Part shown: piece by piece, positions 33,998-43,223 of the stretch | Layout: each line of letters begins with the position of its first letter | Position numbering within the stretch: the first letter of the stretch is position 1 | Origin: Streptomyces sp. NBC_01408 | Lineage (GTDB): Bacteria; Actinomycetota; Actinomycetes; Streptomycetales; Streptomycetaceae | Direction: 5' to 3' | DNA: 64,000 bases | Assembly: GCF_026340255.1 (NCBI RefSeq) | Contig: NZ_JAPEPJ010000003.1 | Location: 682,001-746,000 of the forward strand | Program-made: the position numbers and the translations under genes | The notes under the pieces: generated by a model | Told to the model about the DNA's origin: nothing | Database searches by the model: none | Seen by the model: the letters and a program-made list of their open reading frames with translations, nothing else

Positions 33998-34564
33998 GTG
34001 CCCTGGACTCTGCCATCGAGGCCCTCGCGCAGGAGCCTGCTCGCCGGCGCCGCCGGTGCGGCCGGCGCCGCGCTGCTCACCGGGTGCTCGGACGGGGATT
34101 CGCCCGGCGCCGGCACCGAATCCGGGGTTCCACTCGAACGGCGGATGCGGGAAGCGGCCGCAAGTGACAGTGCGCGGCTGCTGGAACGTTACGACGCCAC
34201 CACCACCGCCCATCCGGCCCTGGCCCAGCGCCTCGCGCCGTTGCGCACCGCCGTCGCGGCGCACGTGGCGGCCCTGGCTTCCCCGGGCCCCGTACCGGGC
34301 TCGCCCTCGGCGTCACCCTCGGGATCGCCCTCCCCCACCGGTGTGACCTCGGCCGGAGCGCCCGTGGCGAGTGCCGAGCCGGTGCCCCCGCAGCCGGCCG
34401 ACGCCCTGACGGCCCTCGCGGACGCCGAGCGGAGCCTGTCCGAGGCCCGGACCGTCGACCTGGCCGGCGCACCCGGGGAGCTGGCCCGGATGCTGGCCTC
34501 GGTGGCCGCCTGCGGCGCCGTCCACGCGTACCTGCTGACCACGACCCCCGGAGCCAAGCCGTGA
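33998..34564 (+). CDS. Tat-type lipoprotein, coupled to a DUF4439 gene
   Basis: A 188-residue predicted lipoprotein. The start [20 protein letters not shown]30 combines a twin-arginine with a lipobox whose Cys30 would be lipidated. The mature part is Ala-rich and helical, interrupted by a Ser/Pro linker (S-P-S-A-S-P-S-G-S-P-S-P). GTG 33998 is chosen because CCGAGGAC lies eight bases upstream and the signal then has normal length; an in-frame GTG at 33956 is the alternative. It overlaps the next gene by four bases (GTGA). Function unknown; Tat export would allow folding before export, possibly with its partner. Confidence 0.8.
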   Translation: MPWTLPSRPSRRSLLAGAAGAAGAALLTGCSDGDSPGAGTESGVPLERRMREAAASDSARLLERYDATTTAHPALAQRLAPLRTAVAAHVAALASPGPVPGSPSASPSGSPSPTGVTSAGAPVASAEPVPPQPADALTALADAERSLSEARTVDLAGAPGELARMLASVAACGAVHAYLLTTTPGAKP

Positions 34565-35004
34565 AGCCCGAACCGCCCTCCGTCGCCGGCGGGGCCCTGG
34601 CGGCCGCGCAGGCCGCCCTCGCCGCCGAGCACGCGGCCGCGTACGGCTACGGGGTGATCGGCGCCCGGGCCGACGCCGCCCGGACGACCGAGGCCCGCGA
34701 GGCGTACAGCGGCCACCTCGCCCGGCGGGACGCGCTCGCCCGGACCGTACGGGAGCTGGGCGGTTCGCCCCGGCCGGCGGAGGCGGCGTACGCGCTGCCG
34801 TTCGAGGTGCGCACCCCCGCCGACGCCGGGCGGCTGGCCGCCGACATCGAGGACCGGGTGGCGGGCGCGTACTCCGACCTGGTGCGGGCGGCGGAGGGGC
34901 CGCTGCGCCGCATGGCGGCCGACGCGCTGAGCGCCTCGGCCGTGCGCGCGGCACGGTGGCGCGGTGTCGGCGTAGCCTTCCCTGGGCTCACGGAAAAGCG
35001 CTGA
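34561..35004 (+). CDS. DUF4439 ferritin-like protein
   Basis: A 147-residue, all-helical protein with the DUF4439 pattern: A-L-A-A-A-Q-A-A-L-A-A-E-H-A-A-A-Y-G-Y-G near residues 12-31 and Y-S-G-H-L-A-R-R-D-A-L near 49. The E-H and H-x-x-R-R-D positions resemble the metal-binding helices of ferritin-like four-helix bundles, but metal binding is not shown. No export signal is present. Its start overlaps the lipoprotein stop (GTGA), so the two products are probably made in equal amounts and may interact. Confidence 0.85.
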   Translation: MKPEPPSVAGGALAAAQAALAAEHAAAYGYGVIGARADAARTTEAREAYSGHLARRDALARTVRELGGSPRPAEAAYALPFEVRTPADAGRLAADIEDRVAGAYSDLVRAAEGPLRRMAADALSASAVRAARWRGVGVAFPGLTEKR

Positions 35005-35084
35005 GGACGGCACACGGAGTGTCCGGCCCCGATCCGCCGGACACTCCCCCGGGGCCCCGCACAGCTGAAAGGGACCACGCACGC

Positions 35085-35987
35085 ATGGCTTTCGAACCGC
35101 CGCAGCGGCTTGTACGGGCGCTCGGCGAGCTGCCGGAATCGGCGCAGGACGCGGACTGGCTGGGGCAGTTGTCCGGGCTCACCGAGGCCGCACTGGCCCG
35201 GCGCGAGGTGGAGGCCCAGCGGGTGCAGGCCCCGGGCGGACGCAGCAGCCTGGTCGTCCTCGTCCGGTACGCCGACGGGACCCCGGCCGCGCTGAAGCTC
35301 GCGCCGCCGCACGCCCACCCGGAGCGGGAGCTGGCCGCGCTGGCCCACTGGGGCGGGTTCGGGGCCGTACGGGTCCTCGACAGCCGTCACCACGAGGAGG
35401 ACGGGGCGCTGCTGCTGGAGCGGCTCCACCCGGAGGTCTCGCTGAGGTCGCTGCCGGAGGCGAAGGCCCTGCTGGAGGCCTGCGGGACGCTGCGCAGGCT
35501 CTGGGTGGCGCCGGCGGCCGGGCAGCGCTGGGAGACGGTGGCGCAGCGTACGGAGCGCCAGGCGCAGGCGCTGCGTGCGGCGCCGGCGGAGGTCCGGTCC
35601 CTGGCCGACGCGGCCCTGGCCTTCCGGGACGAGCTGGTTGCCGCGCCGCCGGAGGAGCTCCTGCTGCACGGGAACTTCCGGCAGGGCAAGGTACTGGCGG
35701 GCGAGCGGGCGCCGTGGCTGACGGTGGGCCCGGACCCGCTGACCGGCGAGCGGGCGTACGACCTGGCCCGGCTGGTCCGGGACCGGCTGGAGGACCAGGT
35801 CGCCTCCTCGGCGGGCGCGGCGGGGGCCCGGCGCCGGGTCAACAAGCTGGCCGACGCCCTGGAGGTGGACCGGGAGCGGCTGCGGGGCTGGACGGTGTTC
35901 CGGGCCGTGGAGTCGGGGAACCGGGCACTGGCCGCCGGGCGGCGCCGGGACGCGGAGCTGCTGCTGGAGTTCGCGGCCTGGCTGTAG
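35085..35987 (+). CDS. Aminoglycoside-phosphotransferase-fold protein, likely pseudokinase
   Basis: A 300-residue protein with the APH(6)/hydroxyurea-kinase type fold. The ATP-binding Lys is kept (A-L-K71-L-A), but the catalytic loop reads H195-G-N197-F-R-Q-G-K202 where active kinases have H-G-D-x-x-x-x-N, so both the catalytic base Asp and the metal-binding Asn are replaced. The downstream D217-P pair of the family (G-P-D-P) remains. The ATG follows GAAAGGGA. The family name would suggest antibiotic resistance, which these residues argue against. It lies alone between the DUF4439 and SPFH genes; its role is unknown, perhaps a binding or scaffold function. Confidence 0.83.
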   Translation: MAFEPPQRLVRALGELPESAQDADWLGQLSGLTEAALARREVEAQRVQAPGGRSSLVVLVRYADGTPAALKLAPPHAHPERELAALAHWGGFGAVRVLDSRHHEEDGALLLERLHPEVSLRSLPEAKALLEACGTLRRLWVAPAAGQRWETVAQRTERQAQALRAAPAEVRSLADAALAFRDELVAAPPEELLLHGNFRQGKVLAGERAPWLTVGPDPLTGERAYDLARLVRDRLEDQVASSAGAAGARRRVNKLADALEVDRERLRGWTVFRAVESGNRALAAGRRRDAELLLEFAAWL

Positions 35988-36029
35988 GGCATACCGTAAG
36001 TACGTACGGATGTCCGGCAGGGGGCCGCC

Positions 36030-37112
36030 ATGGTCGAAGAACTGCTGACAGCGGTGATCGCCGCGGGTGTGGGCGTCGTGGTCTACGTGGGCGCCGCCGC
36101 CCGGGTGGTGAAGCAGTACGAGCGGGGCCTGGTCTTCCGCTTCGGTCGGCTGCGCGATGACATCCGGGGACCGGGCTTCACCGTGATCGTCCCCGTCGTG
36201 GACCGCCTGCGGAAGGTCAACATGCAGATCGTGACGCTGCCGGTGCCGGCCCAGGAGGGCATCACCCGGGACAACGTCACGGTCCGGGTGGACGCCGTCG
36301 TGTACTTCAAGGTCGTCGACCCCGCGAACGCGATCGTGGCGGTGGAGGACTACCGCTTCGCCGTCTCGCAGATGGCGCAGACCTCGCTGCGGTCGATCAT
36401 CGGCAAGTCCGACCTGGACGATCTGCTCTCCAACCGGGAGATGCTCAACCAGGGCCTGGAGCTGATGATCGACAGCCCGGCGGTGGGCTGGGGCGTGCAG
36501 ATCGACCGGGTCGAGATCAAGGACGTGTCCCTGCCGGAGACGATGAAGCGGTCGATGGCCCGGCAGGCGGAGGCGGACCGCGAGCGCCGCGCCCGGGTGA
36601 TCAACGCGGACGCGGAGCTGCAGGCCTCGCACAAGCTGGCGCAGGCGGCGGAGGTCATGGCGGACCAGCCCTCGGCGCTTCAGCTGCGCCTGCTCCAGAC
36701 GGTGGTGGCGGTGGCCGCGGAGAAGAACTCCACCTTGGTCCTGCCGTTCCCGGTGGAGCTCCTGCGCTTCCTGGAACGCGCCGCGCCCGCGCCTGTGCCT
36801 GCGGCGCCTGTCCCGCACGAGGACCCGGCCCCGGCCGGTCCGGCCACCGAGGGCCCCGGGCCGGCCGCGGTCGACGACGCGCCGGACGCCGGCCGGTACC
36901 TGGAGGCGCCGCCTCCGGCCCCGGCGGACCTGGCTCCGGGCGAGGCCCCGCCCGCGGTGGAACCGGCTCCTGAGGGAGCCCCGCCTCCGGCCGCGCTCGA
37001 CAGCCCGGCGGGCGGCGACGGCCTGTACCTGGACGCGCCGCCGCCGGACCCGGACGCGCCGCCGCCGGACCCGGACGGGCCGCCGCCGGACCCGGACGGG
37101 CCGCGCGGGTAG
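36030..37112 (+). CDS. SPFH/band-7 (slipin-like) membrane protein
   Basis: A 360-residue protein with one N-terminal membrane segment (about 5-25), then a prohibitin/stomatin-type SPFH domain: V-V-K-Q-Y-E-R-G-L-V-F-R-F-G-R at 27-41, R-D-N-V-T-V-R-V-D-A-V-V-Y-F-K-V near 81-95, and a coiled, Ala/Glu-rich helix near 195-225. From residue 265 the tail is Pro/Ala/Asp-rich and ends in four P-P-P-D-P-D units. Such proteins form membrane-bound oligomers linked to proteases and membrane organisation. It is monocistronic by spacing, and a hairpin-bearing dispersed repeat follows before convergent proS. Confidence 0.93.
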   Translation: MVEELLTAVIAAGVGVVVYVGAAARVVKQYERGLVFRFGRLRDDIRGPGFTVIVPVVDRLRKVNMQIVTLPVPAQEGITRDNVTVRVDAVVYFKVVDPANAIVAVEDYRFAVSQMAQTSLRSIIGKSDLDDLLSNREMLNQGLELMIDSPAVGWGVQIDRVEIKDVSLPETMKRSMARQAEADRERRARVINADAELQASHKLAQAAEVMADQPSALQLRLLQTVVAVAAEKNSTLVLPFPVELLRFLERAAPAPVPAAPVPHEDPAPAGPATEGPGPAAVDDAPDAGRYLEAPPPAPADLAPGEAPPAVEPAPEGAPPPAALDSPAGGDGLYLDAPPPDPDAPPPDPDGPPPDPDGPRG

Positions 37113-37155
37113 GCCGCTGCGCGGAGCCCGTCCCCTACCCGCCCTTCCGCCGTTC

Positions 37156-37209
37156 CCCGGGCTCTGCCCGGACCCGCGCCTCAAACGCCGGCGAGGCTGG
37201 ACTGGCCCC
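37156..37209 (+). repeat. Dispersed intergenic repeat, copy C
   Basis: Begins with the hairpin CCGGGC-TCT-GCCCGG (37157-37171) followed by CGCGCCTCAAACGCCGGCG and GGCTGGACTGGCC. The same order, with few changes, occurs at 49651-49707 and inverted at 50032-50095. Its place between convergent SPFH and proS genes suggests a terminator role. Confidence 0.8.
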
Positions 37210-37229
37210 CGCACCGGCGCCGCGCACGG

Positions 37230-38924
37230 TTACGTCAGGCGGGCGAGGGCCTCCGCCAGCGGGAGCTCCTCGCGGGTGCCCGACGCGCGGTTCTGGAGCT
37301 CGACCACCGATTCCGCCGAGCGGCGGCCCGCCACCAGGATCCACGGGACGCCGATCAGCTCCGCGTCCGTCAGCTTCACGCCCGGGGACAGCCCCGGGCG
37401 GTCGTCCAGCAGGACCCGCAGCCCCGCGGCGGCCAGGGCGTCGGCCGCCTCCTGCGCCAGCGCCAGCGGGACCGCCTTGCCCGCCGCCACCACGTGGACG
37501 TCGGCCGGGGCCACCGCCGCGGGCCAGCACAGTCCGCGCTCGTCGGCCGTCTGCTCGGCCAGCGCCGCCACCGCGCGGGAGACGCCGATGCCGTACGAGC
37601 CCATGGTCACGCGGACCGGCTTGCCCTCGCGGCCCAGCACGTCCAGCCCGAAGGCGTCCGCGTACTTGCGGCCCAGCTGGAAGATGTGCCCGATCTCGAT
37701 GGCCCGGTCGAGCCGCAGGCCCGCGCCGCAGGAGGGGCAGGGGTCGCCCGGCTCCACGACCACCACGTCCAGGTACTGGTCCACCTCGAAGTCGCGGCCG
37801 CAGACCACGTTCCGGGCGTGGGTGTCCGCCCGGTTGGCCCCGGTGACCCAGGAGGTGCCGGGTGCGACGCGGGGGTCCGCGAGGTAGCGGACCTTCTCCA
37901 GGCCCTGCGGGCCCACGTAGCCGCGTACCAGGTCGGCGCGGCCCTCGAAGTCCTCCGCCGTCACCAGTTCCACGACCGCCGGGGCAAGGTGCTCGGCCAG
38001 CTTGCCGAGGTCCACCTCCCGGTCGCCCGGTACGCCGACGGCCACGATCTCGCCGTCCACCTTCACCAGGAGGTTCTTCAGGGTCGCCGAGGCGGGGACC
38101 CCCAGGTGCGCCGCCAGGGTCTCGATCGTCGGGGTGTCGGGGGTGTCCACCTCCTCCAGCGCCGGGTGCTCCCCGGCCACGGGGGTCAGCGCGAAGGTGA
38201 CGGCCTCCGTGTTGGCCGCGTAGGAGCAGGAGGGACAGTCCGCGAAGGTGTCCTCGCCGGCCGCCGCGGGCGCCAGGAACTCCTCCGAGGCCGAGCCGCC
38301 CATCGCGCCCGACACCGCGGACACGATCCGGTGGTCCAGACCGAGCCTCTCGAAGATCCGGACGTACGCCTCGCGGTGCAGCCGGTACGACTCCTCCAGC
38401 CCCTCCTCGGAGACGTCGAAGGAGTACGAGTCCTTCATCTGGAACTCGCGCCCGCGCAGCACGCCCGACCGGGGCCGCGCCTCGTCGCGGTACTTGGTCT
38501 GGATCTGGTACAGCATGACCGGCAGGTCCTTGTAGGACGTGCACTGGTCCTTCACCAGCAGGGTGAAGATCTCCTCGTGGGTCGGGCCGAGCAGGTAGTC
38601 CGCGCCCTTGCGGTCCTTGAGCCGGAACAGCAGGTCGCCGTACTCCGACCAGCGCCCGCTGACCTCGTAGGGCTCCTTCGGCAGCAGCGCCGGCAGCAGC
38701 ACCTCCTGGGCGCCGATCCCGTCCATCTCCTCGCGGACGATGCGCGAGACGTTGTCCAGGACCCGCTTGCCCAGCGGAAGCCAGGTCCACACCCCGGCCG
38801 AGCTGCGCCGAACGTACCCGGCGCGGACCAGGAGCCGGTGGCTGACGGTCTCGGCGTCCGCCGGGTCCTCGCGGAGGGTCTTGGCCATGAGACGGGACAT
38901 GCGCTGCACGTGTTGCGTTGACAT
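37230..38924 (-). CDS. proS: Prolyl-tRNA synthetase
   Basis: Class II synthetase charging tRNA-Pro. The 564-residue bacterial-type enzyme shows motif 1 ([12 protein letters not shown], about 43-54), motif 2 ([18 protein letters not shown], about 140-155, then M-K-D-S-Y-S-F), an editing insertion (about 225-400) and motif 3 ([10 protein letters not shown], about 440), with an anticodon-binding domain at the end. The ATG start gives the normal N-terminus. It faces the SPFH gene tail to tail. Confidence 0.97.
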   Translation of the reverse strand: MSTQHVQRMSRLMAKTLREDPADAETVSHRLLVRAGYVRRSSAGVWTWLPLGKRVLDNVSRIVREEMDGIGAQEVLLPALLPKEPYEVSGRWSEYGDLLFRLKDRKGADYLLGPTHEEIFTLLVKDQCTSYKDLPVMLYQIQTKYRDEARPRSGVLRGREFQMKDSYSFDVSEEGLEESYRLHREAYVRIFERLGLDHRIVSAVSGAMGGSASEEFLAPAAAGEDTFADCPSCSYAANTEAVTFALTPVAGEHPALEEVDTPDTPTIETLAAHLGVPASATLKNLLVKVDGEIVAVGVPGDREVDLGKLAEHLAPAVVELVTAEDFEGRADLVRGYVGPQGLEKVRYLADPRVAPGTSWVTGANRADTHARNVVCGRDFEVDQYLDVVVVEPGDPCPSCGAGLRLDRAIEIGHIFQLGRKYADAFGLDVLGREGKPVRVTMGSYGIGVSRAVAALAEQTADERGLCWPAAVAPADVHVVAAGKAVPLALAQEAADALAAAGLRVLLDDRPGLSPGVKLTDAELIGVPWILVAGRRSAESVVELQNRASGTREELPLAEALARLT

Positions 38925-38966
38925 ACCGGGAGGTTACCGGGGCCGCTCAGAGCCCCGGAACCGAAT

Positions 38967-39539
38967 TCAGGGCCTGCGCAGCGGCAGCGGCGCGCCCATG
39001 ACGGCGTACGGGAGGCTCGCGCTCGGGAAGTGCACCCGGCGGGCGAGGTCCGTGTAGCCGAGGGCCCGGTAGAGCCGGCGGGCCGGGCTGTCGGTGTCGA
39101 CGGCGGAGAGGATCGAGCGCGGCTCCGCGGCGCTGTCGGTGATGCGGGTGATCAGGGCGCGGCCGACGCCGTGGCCCTGGAAGCCGGGGTGGACGTGGAG
39201 CTCGGTGATGACGAAGGAGCCGTCGAGCCAGCCCTCGTGGCCGTCGGCCCGCAGGTAGGGCTCGACGATGGTGGACCACCAGTAGGCGCGGTCGTTCGGC
39301 ATCCCGTACACGAACCCGGTGAGCGCCCCGTCCTCGGTGAACGCCCCGAGCGCGCGGGCCCCGCCGCAGGCCATGTGGCGCTGGACGATGTAGCGCCGGA
39401 TGCCGACCTCCTCCTCGCTGAGGCCGAAGGCGACCGCCTGCACGCGCAGGGCCTCGTCCACGCGGGCGGCGAGGTCGAGCGGGCCGATCTGGAGGCCGGC
39501 GGGGCGGACGGGGTCGTCGCCCCCGGGGATTGGCAGCAT
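38967..39539 (-). CDS. GNAT family N-acetyltransferase
   Basis: A 190-residue protein with the acetyl-CoA pyrophosphate loop V-H-P-G-F-Q-G-H-G-V-G-R-A-L (about 116-129) and the late D-S-P-A-R-R-L-Y-R-A-L-G-Y motif (about 149-161), the two hallmarks of the Gcn5-related fold. The substrate cannot be inferred. It lies between proS and a second GNAT gene on the same strand, 42 bases after the latter's partner gap on one side and 60 bases on the other, so co-transcription is possible. Confidence 0.9.
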   Translation of the reverse strand: MLPIPGGDDPVRPAGLQIGPLDLAARVDEALRVQAVAFGLSEEEVGIRRYIVQRHMACGGARALGAFTEDGALTGFVYGMPNDRAYWWSTIVEPYLRADGHEGWLDGSFVITELHVHPGFQGHGVGRALITRITDSAAEPRSILSAVDTDSPARRLYRALGYTDLARRVHFPSASLPYAVMGAPLPLRRP

Positions 39540-39598
39540 GCGGCGACCTTACTGCGGAGTAGGGGCGCTCGGGTATGGCGGCGGGATCTGGTGTCCGG

Positions 39599-40444
39599 TC
39601 AGAAGAGGACGCTCATGAACGCGCCGACTTCGCGGAAGCCGACCCGCCGGTACGCCGCCCGCGCGGCGGTGTTGAAGTCGTTGACGTAGAGGCTGACCAC
39701 GGGTGCCATGTCCCGCAGGGCGTAGGCGACGACGGCGGCCATCCCGCTCTCGGAGTGGCCCCGGCCGCGGAATTCGGGGGCGACCCACACGCCCTGGATC
39801 TGGCAGGCCCGTGCGGTGGCGGCGCCGATCTCCGCCTTGAAGACGACCTTGCCGTCCTCGACGCGGGCGAAGGAGCGGCCGCTGGCGACGAGCTCGGCGA
39901 CGCGGGCCTGGTAGAGCAGCCCGCCGTCACCGGCCATCGGCGAGATGCCGACCTCCTCGGTGAACATGGCCACGCACGCGGGCATGATCAGGTCCATCTC
40001 GTCCTTGCGGATCCGGCGGACCAGGGGGTCGGCCCGGACCGTGGCGGACGGCTCCTCGATGATCATGAGCGGCTGGTGGGAGCGGACGTCGCGGGCCGGT
40101 CCCCAGCTGGGTTCCAGGAGCTGCCACAGCAGCCGGGTGGCGTCGGCGGGGCCGACGATGGACGAGCAGCGGCGGCCGGTGCGGCGGGCCCGGTCGGCGA
40201 AGGCGCGTACGGCGTCGGGTCCGGCGCAGACGGGGACCAGGTTGGCGCCGGCGTAGCAGAGGGAGCGGAGCTCACCGCCCGCGTACCAGCCCCACATCTC
40301 GCCGCCCAGGCGCCACGGGTCGAGTCCGGCGACCTGGACCCGGGAGGTGACGAAGGCGTTCGCGACCGGCTCGCGTCCGAGGACTTCGAGCGCGGCGTCG
40401 AGATCACTGGGCTCAAGGACCCGGGTGGTGGTCTGCGTCAACAC
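39599..40444 (-). CDS. GNAT acetyltransferase with DUF4081 N-terminal domain
   Basis: A 281-residue two-domain protein. Residues about 1-130 match the actinobacterial DUF4081 pattern (E-P-V-A-N-A-F-V-T-S-R-V near 28, then G-A-N-L-V-P-V near 68). The second half is a GNAT domain with V-W-V-A-P-E-F-R-G-R-G-H-S-E-S-G-M (about 221-237) and F-N-T-A-A-R-A-A-Y-R-R-V-G-F. GTG 40444 is preceded by GGTGAGG; the longer upstream frame crosses the ispG terminator. Substrate unknown; small molecule or protein acetylation are both possible. Confidence 0.9.
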   Translation of the reverse strand: MLTQTTTRVLEPSDLDAALEVLGREPVANAFVTSRVQVAGLDPWRLGGEMWGWYAGGELRSLCYAGANLVPVCAGPDAVRAFADRARRTGRRCSSIVGPADATRLLWQLLEPSWGPARDVRSHQPLMIIEEPSATVRADPLVRRIRKDEMDLIMPACVAMFTEEVGISPMAGDGGLLYQARVAELVASGRSFARVEDGKVVFKAEIGAATARACQIQGVWVAPEFRGRGHSESGMAAVVAYALRDMAPVVSLYVNDFNTAARAAYRRVGFREVGAFMSVLF

Positions 40445-40522
40445 TGGGGCCTCACCGTACAAGTCTGCTGGTCTACGCACTGTACCCGGCGCCGCTTGAG
40501 GATGCCGCGTCCCGCGGATCAC

Positions 40523-40571
40523 AAAAAAGGCCCGGCCCCGCCCCCCGGCTGGCGGGGGACGGGGCCGGGCC
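40523..40571 (-). terminator. Rho-independent terminator of ispG
   Basis: 12 bp arms GGCCCGGCCCCG / CGGGGCCGGGCC with a partly paired C/G-rich inner part, followed on the minus strand by six T. It lies 18 bases after the ispG stop and is the clearest classical terminator in the window. Confidence 0.9.
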
Positions 40572-40588
40572 GCACGATCCCTGAGGAC

Positions 40589-41746
40589 TCAGACTCCGAT
40601 GGCGACGGTGGGCTCGCCGGACATCACGCCGTCCTTCTCCATCTGCTCGGCGATCTTCATCGCCTCTTCGATGAGGGTCTCCACGATCTTCGACTCCGGG
40701 ACGGTCTTGATGACCTCGCCCTTCACGAAGATCTGGCCCTTGCCGTTGCCGGAGGCGACACCCAGGTCGGCCTCGCGGGCCTCGCCCGGGCCGTTGACGA
40801 CGCAGCCCATGACCGCGACGCGCAGCGGGACCTCCATGCCCTCCAGGCCCGCCGTGACCTCCTCGGCCAGCTTGTACACGTCCACCTGGGCGCGGCCGCA
40901 GGACGGGCAGGAGACGATCTCCAGGCGGCGCGGCTTGAGGTTCAGCGACTCCAGGATCTGGATGCCGACCTTGATCTCCTCCACCGGCGGGGCGGAGAGG
41001 GAGACGCGGATGGTGTCGCCGATGCCCTCGGAGAGCAGCGCGCCGAAGGCGACGGCCGACTTGATGGTGCCCTGGAAGGCCGGGCCGGCCTCGGTGACGC
41101 CCAGGTGCAGCGGGTAGTCGCAGGCGGCCGCGAGCTGGCGGTAGGCGTTGACCATCACGACCGGGTCGTTGTGCTTGACCGAGATCTTGATGTCGCTGAA
41201 GCCGTGCTCCTCGAAGAGGGAGGCCTCCCACAGCGCGGACTCCACCAGCGCCTCGGGGGTGGCCTTGCCGTACTTCTTCAGCAGCCGGGCGTCGAGCGAG
41301 CCCGCGTTCACGCCGATCCGGATCGGGGTGCCCGCGTCCTTGGCGGCCCGGGCGATCTCCTTGACCTTGTCGTCGAACTGCTTGATGTTGCCCGGGTTCA
41401 CGCGGACCGCGGCGCAGCCGGCGTCGATCGCGGCGAACACGTACTTGGGCTGGAAGTGGATGTCGGCGATCACCGGGATCTGCGACTTCTTCGCGATCAC
41501 GGCGAGGGCGTCGGCGTCGTCCTGGGTCGGGCAGGCGACCCTGACGATGTCGCAGCCGGAGGCGGTCAGCTCGGCGATCTGCTGGAGCGTGGCGCCGATG
41601 TCGGAGGTGCGGGTGGTGGTCATCGACTGCACCGAGATTTGCGAATCGCCGCCGACGGCCACGGAGCCGACCTGGATCTTGCGGCTGACCCGGCGGTCGG
41701 CAAGCTTCGTCGGCACGGACGGCATTCCGAGTGAGATGGCAGTCAT
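40589..41746 (-). CDS. ispG: 4-hydroxy-3-methylbut-2-enyl diphosphate synthase
   Basis: Iron-sulfur enzyme (GcpE) converting MEcPP to HMBPP in the MEP isoprenoid pathway. At 385 residues it is the bacterial form, a TIM barrel followed by a reductase-like domain. Cluster ligands are visible as S-C-P-S-C-G-R and later [11 protein letters not shown]. The N-terminal Q-S-M-T-T-T-R-T and R-V-N-P-G-N-I segments are standard. ATG 41746 is chosen over the more upstream open frame; an ATG eight codons later is possible. It lies on the same strand as the site-2 protease and dxr genes, 175 bases after the former. Confidence 0.97.
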   Translation of the reverse strand: MTAISLGMPSVPTKLADRRVSRKIQVGSVAVGGDSQISVQSMTTTRTSDIGATLQQIAELTASGCDIVRVACPTQDDADALAVIAKKSQIPVIADIHFQPKYVFAAIDAGCAAVRVNPGNIKQFDDKVKEIARAAKDAGTPIRIGVNAGSLDARLLKKYGKATPEALVESALWEASLFEEHGFSDIKISVKHNDPVVMVNAYRQLAAACDYPLHLGVTEAGPAFQGTIKSAVAFGALLSEGIGDTIRVSLSAPPVEEIKVGIQILESLNLKPRRLEIVSCPSCGRAQVDVYKLAEEVTAGLEGMEVPLRVAVMGCVVNGPGEAREADLGVASGNGKGQIFVKGEVIKTVPESKIVETLIEEAMKIAEQMEKDGVMSGEPTVAIGV

Positions 41747-41864
41747 CTGCTGTGCAACCCCAAGGTGTGGATCAAGGTCCCGAGATCGGCGGGCTCCAGC
41801 CTCCGAGATTACGCCAATCCCCGCCGCGCCCTCGCATCCGGAGGGGCATGCCACCCGAACGTAG

Positions 41865-41893
41865 GGGGCCGGGCACGATGCGTGCCCGGCCCC
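41865..41893 (-). terminator. Terminator after the site-2 protease gene
   Basis: Perfect 13 bp arms GGGGCCGGGCACG and CGTGCCCGGCCCC with an ATG loop, 29 bases after the protease stop. It probably separates dxr-protease transcription from ispG. Confidence 0.75.
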
Positions 41894-41921
41894 TGAACGC
41901 GCGTGGTACCCGGGCAGGCGG

Positions 41922-43223
41922 CTAGGTGATCTTGATCGGGTTCACCACGTCGGCCACGAGCACGAGCGCGGTGAAGCAGACGAAGACCCCGGCCACCACA
42001 TACGCGGCGGGCATCAGCTTCGCCACGTCGAACGGGCCGGGATCGGCGCGCCGGAAGAGCCGTGCGACATTGCGCCGGAGCGACTCCCACAGGGCGCCCG
42101 CGATGTGTCCGCCGTCCAGCGGCAGCAGCGGGAGCATGTTGAACAGGAATAGGGAGAGGTTGAACATGCCCAGGACGTTCAGCATGATCGACATCCGCTG
42201 CTCGGCCGGGATGTCCAGGGTGGCGATCTCCCCGTTGATCCGGGCCGCTCCGACGATGCCCATCGGGGAGTCCGGCTCCCGCTCGGCGCCGTTGAAGGCC
42301 GCGTTCCACAGGGCGGGGACCTTGGCCGGGAGCTGGATCAGCCCCTGCACGCTGTTCTCCACGATCTCGCCCATGTGGTCCACGGACTGCCCGAAGGACA
42401 GCGCGGCGATCTCGCTGCGGGGCGTGAAGCCGAGCCAGCCGGCCGTCACGTACTCGCCCTTGACGTATCCGCCGTGGCCGTCCGTCTTGGCGACCTGGTT
42501 GGGGATCAGGTTCACCGGGAGGACCGTCTCGCGCCCGTCGCGGACGACGGTGACGGTGGCGGGGCCCACGGTGTCGCGGATCTTCTGCTGCAGGGCGGTC
42601 CAGTCGGCCACCTCGCGGCCGTTGAAGGCGACGATCCGGTCGTCCACCTGGAGTCCGGCGGCCTTGGCCGGGGCCGCCGGGTCGCCGTCCTTGCAGACCT
42701 CGCGGTTCTGGCTCTGCTTGATGACGCACGGCGAGACGGTCGCGACCTGGGTGGTCGTCTGGTTGACCCCGAAGGTCATCCAGACGCCGAAGAAGATCGC
42801 CAGCGCCAGCACCAGGTTCATGAAGGGGCCGGCGAACATCACGATCACGCGCTTCCACGGCTTGCGCGTGTAGAAGAGCCGCGTCTCGTCGCCGGGCTGG
42901 AGCTCCTCGTACGCCGCCGAGCGCGCGTCCTCGATCATCGAGCGGAACGGCGAGGTCGAACGGGCGGTGACCTTGCCGTCCTCACCGGGCGGGAACATCC
43001 CGATCATGCGGATGTAGCCGCCCATCGGGATGGCCTTGATGCCGTACTCGGTGTCGCCCCGCTTCCGCGACCAGATGGTCCGGCCGAAACCGACCATGTA
43101 CTGCGGTACGCGGATGCCGAAGAGTTTGGCCGTGGAGAGGTGGCCGAGCTCGTGCCAGGCGATGGAGAACAGCAGCCCGATCACGAAAATGACGACGCCG
43201 ATCGCCGTCAGCAATATCGTCAT
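41922..43223 (-). CDS. Site-2 (RIP) membrane metalloprotease, RseP-like
   Basis: A 433-residue intramembrane zinc protease that cuts membrane-bound anti-sigma factors or signal-peptide remnants. The zinc motif H24-E-L-G-H28 lies in the first membrane helix, a PDZ domain occupies about 185-270 ([15 protein letters not shown]), and the third zinc ligand motif L-P-L-D-G-G-H is near 375. Four transmembrane helices are visible. The ATG overlaps the dxr stop by four bases (ATGA). The dxr-protease-ispG order is conserved in actinobacteria; its target here is unknown. Confidence 0.95.
   Translation of the reverse strand: MTILLTAIGVVIFVIGLLFSIAWHELGHLSTAKLFGIRVPQYMVGFGRTIWSRKRGDTEYGIKAIPMGGYIRMIGMFPPGEDGKVTARSTSPFRSMIEDARSAAYEELQPGDETRLFYTRKPWKRVIVMFAGPFMNLVLALAIFFGVWMTFGVNQTTTQVATVSPCVIKQSQNREVCKDGDPAAPAKAAGLQVDDRIVAFNGREVADWTALQQKIRDTVGPATVTVVRDGRETVLPVNLIPNQVAKTDGHGGYVKGEYVTAGWLGFTPRSEIAALSFGQSVDHMGEIVENSVQGLIQLPAKVPALWNAAFNGAEREPDSPMGIVGAARINGEIATLDIPAEQRMSIMLNVLGMFNLSLFLFNMLPLLPLDGGHIAGALWESLRRNVARLFRRADPGPFDVAKLMPAAYVVAGVFVCFTALVLVADVVNPIKIT

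Noticed and set aside
35085..35987. Antibiotic resistance kinase
   Set aside because: The fold matches, but the catalytic Asp and metal-binding Asn are replaced, so a resistance call is not supported.
37113..37229. tRNA gene or T-box near proS
   Set aside because: No cloverleaf, T-loop GTTCRA or T-box sequence could be found; the interval holds only the dispersed repeat.
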